Shown here piece after piece: positions 43,801 to 51,121 of a stretch of 64,000 nucleotides of DNA (its first letter is position 1; each line of letters starts with the position of its first letter). This DNA is from Bacteroides mediterraneensis (GTDB taxonomy: Bacteria; Bacteroidota; Bacteroidia; Bacteroidales; Bacteroidaceae). Both the position numbers and the translations under genes were made by a program. The stretch lies in the NCBI RefSeq assembly GCF_016900355.1, contig NZ_JACJKA010000019.1, positions 1 through 64,000 of the forward strand, in the 5' to 3' direction. The notes under the pieces were generated by a model. The model saw only the letters and a list, made by a program, of their open reading frames with translations, was not told where the DNA came from and did not search any database.

Positions 43801-44067
43801 TGATTGTATACGGACTTCAGCAGGGCGCATACCTACATAGGAAATCTTTAGACGTTTGGCGGATGCCGGGACATTTGAAATGGTAAATTTACCGTTAAGG
43901 TCGGTCATTGTACCAGTTTGTGTTCCAACTACCAGTACTGACGCTCCGATTACGGGTTCGCCATCTTCTTCGGAAATTACAATTCCCGATACGGTGGAAT
44001 GCTGTGCCCACATCATTCCAATGCTCAAGAATAAGCATGTAAGAAAGAAGAGTGTTCGTTTTTTCAT
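40834..44067 (-). CDS. SusC/RagA family TonB-linked outer-membrane transporter
   Basis: The 1077-residue protein imports nutrients across the outer membrane using TonB energy. After a signal peptide (to WAQ at residue 21), a carboxypeptidase-regulatory-like domain (about 25-100, VIGASVLVVGTQTGTMTDLN) and a TonB-box-like segment (DEVMVVAFG near 105) are present. Then come the plug (IRGISSLSLSTEPLVIVDGA, LKDAASAALYGARGASGVIL) and the 22-strand barrel, ending in VRTVTGGIQLTF. No STN domain is present, so no sigma/anti-sigma signalling is suggested. The operon contains no glycosidase, so its substrate may be a peptide or another glycan. A -7 element lies at 44132-44139. Confidence 0.95.
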   Translation of the reverse strand: MKKRTLFFLTCLFLSIGMMWAQHSTVSGIVISEEDGEPVIGASVLVVGTQTGTMTDLNGKFTISNVPASAKRLKISYVGMRPAEVRIQSGLIRVTLQSDTEMLDEVMVVAFGTQKKSSFTGSAAVLDSEDLAKHITTNVANALVGTTPGLQMRGGSGAPGASSGSINIRGISSLSLSTEPLVIVDGAPYSASLSNIPQSDIESVTVLKDAASAALYGARGASGVILITTKTGKNKKPQINVDMKWGANSRAIQDYETINDPGQYYEAMYSQYYNYYFYGQGQNAATANVNANTTMLNQLAYNVYTVPNGEQLIGLNGKLNPNATLGRAYEANGETYYLYPDNWTDAAYSNSLRQEYTININGANDKGSFYASMGYLDDNGIIEYSGFKRFTARVKADYQPTKWLKLGANVGYVNSTTESNANMNTTLNSSNLMYYTSSIAPIYPIYVRVLDANGNPTIRRDEFGNPQYDYGVAASNYPGLTRPFSGTNNPLGTNRYNTDESKGQQFNGNFSLDINFTDFLKFNATSSLIWGHTNYSLMQTALYGPKVSAGGQIDKSQTDNLRQNHVQTLTYFDQFDKHNINVMLGHEYYDTKTTYLYAYGQGLFSQYIPEINASASKVSSNSYTSEYNVEGYFGSLQYNYDDKYFLSGSYRRDASSRFAKENRWGNFWSAGAAWLINKEEFFNASWVDELKLKLSIGQQGNDNVGDFAYVNTYSLSASTPSSMSAAFRMMGNPEISWETTNNLNVGVEFSLFNRRLSGSIDFYNKKTTDLLFWLNIPESAGTRGYYDNIGDIRNRGVEVTLQGSIIRTRNIDWSVQFNIAHNKDEILSLPASKVGLLGGYSADWKWYKVGGSIYNYMLPEYAGMDEQGQALYWVDADMVDPSTGASATNRPATNHSYTTTDPNSASRYEQGSSLPKAYGGFGTTLSAYGFDLSMTFDYQIGGQVYDARYMSLMTNLTGSATGSALHVDALKAWTPNNTSSDIPRMQYMDQYTAARSNRFMTDASYLNFQSFTVGYTLPKKWLSNLGIDKLRIYASGENLCFWSARQGLDPRYSFNENTQVNVYSPVRTVTGGIQLTF

Positions 44068-44679
44068 AAATTCTCTCTTTTAAAATTAATGTAACAATAT
44101 GATACTGTTTTTAACAACAACAATTCAATCGCAAATATAAGTAATAAATTTATTTATTTGGTATAAATCTGTTTTTTTTTGAAAATAAATACGCATGTCT
44201 GTGAAAATATGGTGAATTTTATTCTTTCTGTTATCCTGTTTTAACTAAGTGATGGTATGTTTTACGAATTACTATTTATTTGCTTACTATATGCTATTAT
44301 ACGTCTCCTGATGTGGTGTAGTGACAGAATGTGAAATATAAAATGAAAGAGAAAACAGGAAATTTTATTCTGTTAGAATTGAAGTGTAGATAAAATGAAA
44401 TTATTATTATTTCTCACCGATTGTTGGTGATATGTTTTTGGGGGTGCGTTGAAAACTTTAAACTGCAAGTAAAGGATAGATAGGCTTGTTTTCGGAGAAA
44501 AGTAAAATTGTTTTTAACGGTTATGTTTTAAGTTAAGGTGTATTCCGTAAAGAAAATGGAGAAGGAAAATGCGGAATGAGAGCGGTAAATTTGTTAAAAG
44601 TTGTATTATAATGAGGAGGGGTGCAGAACTTATTTTAGAAAACTACGGGTGCTTTTTCGGAAATCTTGACTTCTTTTCT
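44068..44679. other. SusC upstream region, no gene seen
   Basis: About 600 AT-rich bases precede susC. On the minus strand TATATTTG (44139 to 44132) matches the -7 consensus about 65 bases before the susC ATG. Short open frames occur but are not supported by start signals or motifs. No regulator, RNA gene or further repeat was recognised between 44140 and 44679. Confidence 0.5.
44132..44139 (-). promoter_or_regulatory. -7 element of the SusCD operon
   Basis: TATATTTG on the minus strand matches TAnnTTTG. A -33 TTTG at 19 bases is not visible, which would fit dependence on an activator or a different sigma factor. Confidence 0.5.
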
Positions 44680-44789
44680 ACGTTTCCCTGCCCAAAAACG
44701 TACGTTTCTCGTGGCGGAAACGTATGTTTCTCTATAGGAAAACGTACGTTTCGCATGAGGGAAACGTAAAAAACGTACGGCGTTTGAAG
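44680..44789. repeat. tandem array of 22-base units with inverted 7-base arms
   Basis: Four units follow each other without gap: 44680-44701, 44702-44723, 44724-44745 and 44746-44767. Each has the form ACGTTTC-N8-GAAACGT, with at most one or two changed bases in the arms (units 1 and 3), while the eight core bases differ in every unit. A degenerate fifth unit follows to 44789. Unit joints form the palindrome AAACGTACGTTT. Because 22 is not a multiple of three, open frames on both strands run through the array and give short peptides that are not likely real genes. No coding role is supported; the array lies in the 850-base gap upstream of susC. Confidence 0.9.
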
Positions 44790-44860
44790 AAACTTTATCC
44801 TTGCGTTTGCACTTTGTGACTTGGATTTGCAATAAAATGGATGTTGCGATTTTGAGACGA

Positions 44861-44899
44861 TAAAATAAAAAAGGGACCCTCGTTTGAGGTATCCCTTTT
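44861..44899 (-). terminator. terminator of the Lrp-DUF4491 transcript
   Basis: AAAAGGGA-CCTC (44869-44881) pairs with GAGG-TCCCTTTT (44886-44899), and a U-rich tail follows on the minus strand. It lies 23 bases after the DUF4491 stop. Confidence 0.8.
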
Positions 44900-44921
44900 C
44901 CCTATTCAAGTATGTATGATT

Positions 44922-45242
44922 TTATTGTTCGTATTCCTTTTTCCGTTTCGGATTCATTGGAAACCAGCCTTTCAGCACGCGTTCGCGCTGTTCAAAGATT
45001 TCCTTGATGGTCCAGAAGGAGGAGAACGAAAAGACTCCCAACAGGGAAGACACGAAAATCTGGCTCACCAGAATAGAACCGATGAGGCCCGCGATACCCA
45101 GCACCAGAAAAAACCACCAGCATCGTGTTCCCCAGTAATATTCCGCTTTGACCACTACCGGATGAAACAGTCCGATAATCAAAAACGTGCAGACTCCGAT
45201 GAGTATGCCTTCCCAGTGAAGACCGTCCAGTCCCTCCATCAA
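44922..45242 (-). CDS. DUF4491 family membrane protein, 106 aa
   Basis: Two or three hydrophobic segments are seen (about residues 13-30, 41-60 and 62-75), and the soluble C-terminal end has the characteristic GWFPMNPKRKKEYEQ with a preceding KEIFEQRERVLK helix. EYYWGTRCWWFFLVLGIAG is a family-typical segment. Its function is unknown. The start codon overlaps the Lrp-type regulator stop by four bases (ATGA), so the regulator and this membrane protein are translated from one message. It could be a target or partner of the regulated metabolism, which is inference. Confidence 0.8.
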   Translation of the reverse strand: MMEGLDGLHWEGILIGVCTFLIIGLFHPVVVKAEYYWGTRCWWFFLVLGIAGLIGSILVSQIFVSSLLGVFSFSSFWTIKEIFEQRERVLKGWFPMNPKRKKEYEQ

Positions 45243-45709
45243 TCTTCAATTTCTTTACGGATAGGAATTTCTTTCTTGATGCTCTGTTCCAGTGAAATCA
45301 GTGTCTCCGTAGCGGTGACTCCCGGAATTTCCTGAATCTTGGAGTTCAGCAAATCCATCAAGTGCTCATTATCTGTAGAATACAGTTTGGTCAGCATGGT
45401 ATAAGGACCGGTAGTGAAATGGCATTCCACTATTTCGGGAATTTTTTTCAGTTCTGCCACTACGCTTTTATACATGGAACCTTTTTCCAGCTTGATTCCC
45501 ACATAGGTACAAGTGCTGTAACCCAGGCTCTTCGGATTTACATGGTAGCCTGACCCAATGATTACGCCAAGGTCAATCAGGCGCTGCACACGCTGATGAA
45601 TGGCTGCACGTGACACACCGCATTCTGCAGCTACATCTTTAAACGGGATTCTGGCATTCTGCGAAATGATTTCCAGAATCTGTTTGTCAAGTTTATCAAT
45701 TTTTTCCAT
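45239..45709 (-). CDS. Lrp/AsnC family transcriptional regulator
   Basis: The 156-residue protein has a winged-helix DNA-binding domain (residues about 1-60, DKQILEIISQNARIPFKDVA and CGVSRAAIHQRVQRL) and a RAM ligand-binding domain (about 70-150) with EIVECHFTTGPYTMLTKL, typical of regulators sensing amino acids. The AsnC subtype fits because of its length. A -7 element (45744-45751) lies on its strand. It is divergent from the Nudix gene, so it may also control that promoter. The effector molecule cannot be inferred. Confidence 0.93.
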   Translation of the reverse strand: MEKIDKLDKQILEIISQNARIPFKDVAAECGVSRAAIHQRVQRLIDLGVIIGSGYHVNPKSLGYSTCTYVGIKLEKGSMYKSVVAELKKIPEIVECHFTTGPYTMLTKLYSTDNEHLMDLLNSKIQEIPGVTATETLISLEQSIKKEIPIRKEIED

Positions 45710-45743
45710 ACTCTAAATGGTTCTTGTTTTATCATATTGTAAG

Positions 45744-45751
45744 CAAATGTA
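45744..45751 (-). promoter_or_regulatory. -7 element of the Lrp-type regulator gene
   Basis: TACATTTG on the minus strand matches TAnnTTTG, 34 bases upstream of its ATG. Confidence 0.55.
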
Positions 45752-45856
45752 GAAAAACTTTTTTATCTATACGCTATTTTGAACGAAAAAACGTGATTAT
45801 TTTAGGGGAAATAACAAATTCTCGGTGAATAATGTAAGCAATATGCCCTATTTGCT

Positions 45857-45864
45857 TATCTTTG
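45857..45864 (+). promoter_or_regulatory. -7 element of the Nudix-TPR-barrel genes
   Basis: TATCTTTG matches TAnnTTTG, 31 bases before the Nudix ATG. It may drive the following TPR and barrel genes too, because no other promoter was seen in the short gaps. Confidence 0.6.
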
Positions 45865-45895
45865 TGAAGCTTATTATTTATTAAATTGAAAAACT

Positions 45896-46426
45896 ATGCA
45901 TCCATTGGAATTGTTTAAGTTTTGTCCGGTGTGCGGTTCTCCTCATTTTGAGGTGCACAATGAAAAGTCCAAGAAATGTGCGGACTGTGGCTTTGTGTAT
46001 TATTTTAATTCGAGTGCGGCTACGGTGGCCTTTATTCTGAACGGAAAAGGTGAACTGCTGGTTTGCCGTCGTGGAAAAGAACCGGCCAAGGGTACGCTGG
46101 ATTTGTCGGGTGGCTTTATCGATATGTATGAAACCGGCGAAGAAGGAGTAGCCCGTGAGGTGAAGGAAGAAACGGGACTGGTGGTGACAGAAGCGAAATA
46201 TCTGTTTTCTTTACCGAATACGTACCTGTACTCAGGCTTCCTGGTACATACGCTCGACCAGTTCTTCTTGTGTAAGGTGGCCGACGACCATCTGGTCAAG
46301 GCAATGGATGATGTGGCCGATGCGTGGTGGATGCCGTTGGAGGAAATTCACCCGGAGGACTTCGGATTGGAGTCGGTGCGTAAAGGAGTGGCACGCTTTC
46401 TGGAAGCACATCGGAACATAAAATAA
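45896..46426 (+). CDS. Nudix hydrolase with N-terminal zinc ribbon
   Basis: The 176-residue protein has a zinc ribbon with two CxxC pairs at the N-terminus (CPVCGSPHFEVHN and CADCGFVYY), followed by a Nudix domain with the full box GGFIDMYETGEEGVAREVKE plus ETG. The zinc ribbon resembles NADH pyrophosphatase-like Nudix proteins, yet the protein is shorter than NudC. It probably hydrolyses a nucleoside diphosphate-linked compound in the cytoplasm. The TPR gene starts six bases after its stop. Confidence 0.88.
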   Translation: MHPLELFKFCPVCGSPHFEVHNEKSKKCADCGFVYYFNSSAATVAFILNGKGELLVCRRGKEPAKGTLDLSGGFIDMYETGEEGVAREVKEETGLVVTEAKYLFSLPNTYLYSGFLVHTLDQFFLCKVADDHLVKAMDDVADAWWMPLEEIHPEDFGLESVRKGVARFLEAHRNIK

Positions 46427-46432
46427 GGAATT

Positions 46433-49400
46433 ATGGGTAAGTATAAGAAATATATCTGGACGGCAGGCCTTTGTTGCGCCTTGCCGCTGGCTGTGTCGGG
46501 ACAGCAGGTAGAACCGCTGACCGGGGCCGACCGTTTGTTCAACGAGGGAAGGGAGCTGTTTCTCCGTCAGGATTACGCCGCTGCCCGACAGACCCTTGTC
46601 CGTTATACCCGTCAGGCGGGGGAAAAGGCCTGGGCCGATGAGGTGGATTACATGCTGGCTTGTACGGCGTATGAACTGCGTCTGCCGGGGTGCCGGGAGG
46701 TCTTGTTTGATTATTTGGAAGCGCATCCGGAATCGCGTTACCGCAACCGGGTGCAGGCGCTGATTGCTGCCAGTTATTTTTCGGAAGACAAGTACCTGGA
46801 AACCATCGCCACGCTGAAGGGATGCGATATTTCCCTCTTGTCGGATGAAGAACGCGATGCCAGTGCCCTGCGCATGGGTACGTCGTATCTGAAGATGGAC
46901 AAGTGGCAGGATGCCGCCTTCTGGTTTTCGGTGCTGAAGGATTCAAGCAAGGAGTATCGCAACGATGCGGTGTACAACCTGGCGTACATTGATTATGTAC
47001 AGCAAAAGTACGATTCGGCCTTGCAGGGATTCCGTGAGGTACAGGACGACCGGAAGTTCCAGAAACTGGCACCTTATTATATTGCGGATATTTACTTGAT
47101 TCAGAATAATTATGCCCAGGCTCGCAAGGTGGCAGATGCCTATTTGGCCTTGTATCCGAATGAACTGAATGCAGGACAGATGAACCGTATTTCCGGAGAG
47201 GCTGCGTACGGGCAGAAAGAATATGCGGCAGCCATTCAGTCGCTGGAGCGTTATCGTGCGGCCGAAGAGTTGCCGTCGCGGCTGGCCATGTACAAGCTGG
47301 GTATGAGCTATTTCAATACGGGAGTCTATTCCAAGGCGTTGTCTCGCTTGGGAGAGGCTACGGGGGCTCCGGATGCCTTGGCGCAGAATGCCTACCTGCA
47401 CATGGGGTTGGCTGCTTTGCAGTTGAAGGAGCGTAACCAGGCGCGTATGGCCTTTGAACAGGCGTCGCGTATGGACTTTGACCGCAGCATTCAGGAACAG
47501 GCGTTGTTCAACTATGCACTGTGCATTCACGAAACGTCGTATTCTCCGTTTGCCGAATCAGTGACGGTCTTTGAACGTTTCCTGAACGAATACCCGTCGT
47601 CGGTCTATGCCGAAAAGGTAAACGACTACCTGGTAGAGGTGTACATGAATACCCGCAGCTATGAGGTGGCTTTGCAGTCCATCGACAAGATTACCCATCC
47701 GAGTGCCCGTATCCTGGAGGCCAAGCAGAAACTGTTGTTCCGCATGGGTACGCAGCTGTTTGCACAGGCGGATTATACGGGAGCGCTGGATTATTTTACC
47801 CGTTCCTTGCAGCTGGGACAGTACAACCAGAAGACCAAGGCGGATGCGTACTATTGGCGCGGTGAATCGAAGTACCGGCTGGCACGTTATCCGGAGGCTG
47901 CCAACGACCTGCGGCTTTACTTGGAGTTTGCCACCGACAAGAGTTCACAGGAATACGGACTGGCACTTTACTGTTTAGGATACAGTTTGTTCAAGCAGAA
48001 ACAATATAACTCTGCACGCGACTGGTTTGTCCGTTGCGTACAGAACGGACGGGCACAGGAACCTTCGGTGACGGGCGATGCCTACAACCGTATCGGCGAC
48101 TGCTATTTCTACGAACGCCGCTTTGAAGAGGCTCGTCAGCAATATGCACAGGCAGTGGCTATCGCTCCTTCGCTGGGCGACTATTCCTTGTTCCAGGAAG
48201 GTATCGTGAAGGGGTTGCAGCGGGATTACGCCGGAAAGATTCAGGTGCTCAACAAACTGATTACGGATTATCCTTCGTCGGCATATCTGGACGATGCCTT
48301 GTATGAACAGGGACGTGCGTTCGTGCAGATGGAGGACAGCGAGAATGCCATCAAGCGGTATTCATTGCTGGTGCAGCGCTATCCGGAAAGTGAACTGTCC
48401 CGTCGGGCCGCCAACGAAATCGGTCTGCTGTATTATCAGAACGACCGCTACGAAGAGGCGATTGCCGCCTACAAGAAGGTGATTACGAATTACCCGGGCA
48501 GTTCAGAAGCGCGGTTGGCACAGCGCGACTTGAAATCGATTTATGTAGACTTGAACAAGGTGGACGATTACATGGCGTTTGCTTCTACCATCCCCGGTGG
48601 GGCCAAGTTCGATGTGAGCGAACGGGATTCGCTGACCTATACGGCGGCTGAACGGGCCTATATGCGCGGTGATATTGCCGGAGCCAAGACCAGCCTGACA
48701 CGTTACTTGCAGTCGTTCCCACAGGGAGCTTTCAGTGTGGATGCCGCGTATTATCTGGGCTTGATTGACTACAATCAGAAAGATTATGCGTCGGCTGCTT
48801 CTCGCTTGGAAGAGGTACTCCGCTATTCGGGCAGCAAGTACGAAGGAGAGGCACTGGCACTTTGTGCCGAGATGGCTTACAACCAGAAAGAATATGCCAA
48901 GGCGCTGAACCTGTACAAGCGTCTGGCCGATCGTTCTTCGGTACAGGAAGATCGCTTGCAGGCAGAACTGGGGGCTTTGCGAAGTGCCCATGCGCTGGGT
49001 GACCGGGCTGAGATTGTGACCACGGCTTCGGCCTTGCTCAAGCAGACCAAGCTGACGCCGGAGGTGCGGAACGAAGCGTTGTATTTCCGGGCTAAGGCTT
49101 TGCAGGCAGAAGGACAGAAACAGCAAGCGCTGGCCGATTTCATGGAACTGGCCAAGGATACCCGTACCGTGTATGGGGCAGAGGCCAAGTATCTGGTGGC
49201 ACAGATTTATTTCGACGAGGGAGAAACGGCCAAGGCCGAGAAGGAAGTGCTCGACTACATCGAGGTCAGTACCCCGCACGCCTACTGGCTGGCGAGAAGT
49301 TTTGTCCTCCTGTCGGATGTGTACGTGAAACTGGGCCGCAAGATGGAGGCCAAGCAGTATCTGCTGTCCTTGCAACAGAATTATCAGGCGGACGATGACA

Positions 49401-49450
49401 TTGCCGGAATGATTGAAAGCCGTTTGGCCAAACTTAAAAGTGTAAAGTAA
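46433..49450 (+). CDS. large exported tetratricopeptide-repeat protein, 1005 aa
   Basis: A signal peptide (MGKYKKYIWTAGLCCALPLA, ending near SGQQ) is followed by nearly continuous TPR-like helix pairs over about 970 residues, e.g. NDRYEEAIAAYKKVITNYPG near 660-680 and similar repeated A-x-x-Y patterns. The protein would form a long superhelix in the periplasm. It is followed after one base by a plugless TonB-receptor-like barrel, so the two probably form one outer-membrane complex. No enzymatic motif is present. A role as assembly or scaffold factor, or as the energy-coupling or docking partner for the barrel, is inference. I do not know a described system for this pair. Confidence 0.85.
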   Translation: MGKYKKYIWTAGLCCALPLAVSGQQVEPLTGADRLFNEGRELFLRQDYAAARQTLVRYTRQAGEKAWADEVDYMLACTAYELRLPGCREVLFDYLEAHPESRYRNRVQALIAASYFSEDKYLETIATLKGCDISLLSDEERDASALRMGTSYLKMDKWQDAAFWFSVLKDSSKEYRNDAVYNLAYIDYVQQKYDSALQGFREVQDDRKFQKLAPYYIADIYLIQNNYAQARKVADAYLALYPNELNAGQMNRISGEAAYGQKEYAAAIQSLERYRAAEELPSRLAMYKLGMSYFNTGVYSKALSRLGEATGAPDALAQNAYLHMGLAALQLKERNQARMAFEQASRMDFDRSIQEQALFNYALCIHETSYSPFAESVTVFERFLNEYPSSVYAEKVNDYLVEVYMNTRSYEVALQSIDKITHPSARILEAKQKLLFRMGTQLFAQADYTGALDYFTRSLQLGQYNQKTKADAYYWRGESKYRLARYPEAANDLRLYLEFATDKSSQEYGLALYCLGYSLFKQKQYNSARDWFVRCVQNGRAQEPSVTGDAYNRIGDCYFYERRFEEARQQYAQAVAIAPSLGDYSLFQEGIVKGLQRDYAGKIQVLNKLITDYPSSAYLDDALYEQGRAFVQMEDSENAIKRYSLLVQRYPESELSRRAANEIGLLYYQNDRYEEAIAAYKKVITNYPGSSEARLAQRDLKSIYVDLNKVDDYMAFASTIPGGAKFDVSERDSLTYTAAERAYMRGDIAGAKTSLTRYLQSFPQGAFSVDAAYYLGLIDYNQKDYASAASRLEEVLRYSGSKYEGEALALCAEMAYNQKEYAKALNLYKRLADRSSVQEDRLQAELGALRSAHALGDRAEIVTTASALLKQTKLTPEVRNEALYFRAKALQAEGQKQQALADFMELAKDTRTVYGAEAKYLVAQIYFDEGETAKAEKEVLDYIEVSTPHAYWLARSFVLLSDVYVKLGRKMEAKQYLLSLQQNYQADDDIAGMIESRLAKLKSVK

Positions 49451-49451
49451 G

Positions 49452-51119
49452 ATGAAATACATAAGTACGATATTGATTTGCGCCGGTTTGTGGCCTGTAT
49501 CCACAATCTGCGCGCAGAAGGGAGCGGAAAAAGATTCCACCTTGAATCGGACGGTGGTGGTGGAGAATCAGTACAATCCTGAAGTGATGGATGCGTTCAA
49601 GGTGAACGTCATGCCCGAAGTGGAGGAGCCTGCTGCTCCGAAACAGGCCATCCAGTATGCCACAGACCGGCATCCGTTAGGAGCCTGGAAGGTAACGCCG
49701 ATGGAGGCTATGTCGAGAGAATGGGCACAGAAGGGAGCCGACCGCGGTTATGTCCGTCTGGCGTATGGTAACCTGAATAATGTGGATTTGAAGGGAAGCT
49801 ATCTGTGGGATATATCTTCCAAGGACCAATTGGGAGTGATGGCTTCTTTGTATGGACGGAACGGAGAGATTCCGCATTTCCTGAGCCCAGATGACTGGAA
49901 ATCCCGTTTCTACCGGACGGATGTGTCATTGGATTACCGGCACGACTTCCGGAGTGTGGCCTTGAAGTTAGGAGGTGCTTTTGCTTCGCAGGTATTTAAC
50001 TACATGCCTTCTTTGCAGGAAGACGAACGGATAGAGTATTTCCCTACTACGCAGCGTTATACGCTCGGAGAAGGTTATGTGGGAGTAGTATCCCGCGACA
50101 AGGACCTGCCCATTCAGTTTGGTTTGCAGACGGGCTTGCGGAGTTTCAGTACCCGTTACGATACCTATTACATGCGGCACGGTTCGGAAAACATCGTGCA
50201 TACCGAGGGATTCATGGCTGGCAACATCAACGACGAGCAACAAGTAGGTGTGGGATTGGAGATGGACAACCTGATTCATGACGTATCGCAGCAGGACTAT
50301 ACCTTGGTGCAGTTGAATCCGTATTATACCCTTCAGAATGAAGTCTTTAGGTTACGTCTGGGCGCGCATGTGGATGTGCAGACGGCTAATGGTGGAGGAG
50401 TGAAAGCGGCTCCCGATGTAAAGCTGGAGTATACCTTCGCCGATTCGTATGTGGTGTATGTGAACCTGCTGGGAGGCAGTCGCCTGAATGACTTCCGTCG
50501 GTTGAATGATTTTTCACCTTACTGGGTGGTGGCACAGCAGATGAAAACTTCCTATACACCGTTAGATGCCAAACTGGGGCTGAAAGCTTCTCCGGTGACA
50601 GGCTTGGGATTCGAACTTTATGGAGGCTATCGCATCACCAAGAATGAACTGTTTGCTGTGCCGGGTGGATTTGCAACGGACAAGCAGAATGTGTTCTATA
50701 CCGGTATCTGGCAGGATAAAGGAAAAGTGGGTTACGGCGGTGCTTCCGTAAGCTATGCCTACCGTGACTGGGTGGATTTCTCATTGAGTGGCGCTTATTA
50801 CAACTGGACTGTGACAGAAGGCAATGAAGGCTTGTTACAGCTCAAACCTCAGGCGAAGGTAGATTTCGGTATCCGCGCGAAAGTAGTCAAGGACTGTCAT
50901 GCCCTGCTGAGTTATAATTATGAACGCCGTCAGAAGATGGGTGAACTGGGGCGTGCCAACGATGTGAATAACTTGTCGGTAGGAGCGGAATATGAATTGT
51001 TGAATCGTTTCAACGTGTTTGCCCGCCTGAACAACCTGCTTAACAAGACGTATGCCACAGAAGCAGGTTATCCGGTGGAAGGCTTGCATTTCATGGCGGG
51101 TATCAGCTGCCGTTTCTAA
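49452..51119 (+). CDS. TonB-receptor-like beta-barrel without plug domain, 555 aa
   Basis: The signal peptide ends at CAQ near residue 22. A short segment KDSTLNRTVVVENQYNPEVM follows and resembles a TonB-box neighbourhood, but no plug domain (about 120 residues in normal receptors) is visible. From about residue 95 to the end, alternating aromatic and polar strands form a barrel with a terminal receptor-like signature NLLNKTYATEAGYPVEGLHF and a last Phe. The pair with the TPR protein has a one-base gap. It may be a channel gated from the periplasm by the TPR protein, or a stand-alone porin-like barrel. Substrate unknown. Confidence 0.75.
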   Translation: MKYISTILICAGLWPVSTICAQKGAEKDSTLNRTVVVENQYNPEVMDAFKVNVMPEVEEPAAPKQAIQYATDRHPLGAWKVTPMEAMSREWAQKGADRGYVRLAYGNLNNVDLKGSYLWDISSKDQLGVMASLYGRNGEIPHFLSPDDWKSRFYRTDVSLDYRHDFRSVALKLGGAFASQVFNYMPSLQEDERIEYFPTTQRYTLGEGYVGVVSRDKDLPIQFGLQTGLRSFSTRYDTYYMRHGSENIVHTEGFMAGNINDEQQVGVGLEMDNLIHDVSQQDYTLVQLNPYYTLQNEVFRLRLGAHVDVQTANGGGVKAAPDVKLEYTFADSYVVYVNLLGGSRLNDFRRLNDFSPYWVVAQQMKTSYTPLDAKLGLKASPVTGLGFELYGGYRITKNELFAVPGGFATDKQNVFYTGIWQDKGKVGYGGASVSYAYRDWVDFSLSGAYYNWTVTEGNEGLLQLKPQAKVDFGIRAKVVKDCHALLSYNYERRQKMGELGRANDVNNLSVGAEYELLNRFNVFARLNNLLNKTYATEAGYPVEGLHFMAGISCRF

Positions 51120-51121
51120 GT

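Noticed and set aside
44680-44789. CRISPR array
   Set aside because: The constant arms are only 7 bases, the variable part is 8 bases and no cas gene is present.
44569-44909. Open frames on both strands across the 22-base array, possible small proteins
   Set aside because: The frames arise because a 22-base period reads through all frames. Their translations are repeat-derived and carry no motif or start signal.
46539-47072. Minus-strand frame opposite the TPR gene
   Set aside because: It is Pro/Arg-rich antisense translation without motif, opposite a clear coding frame.
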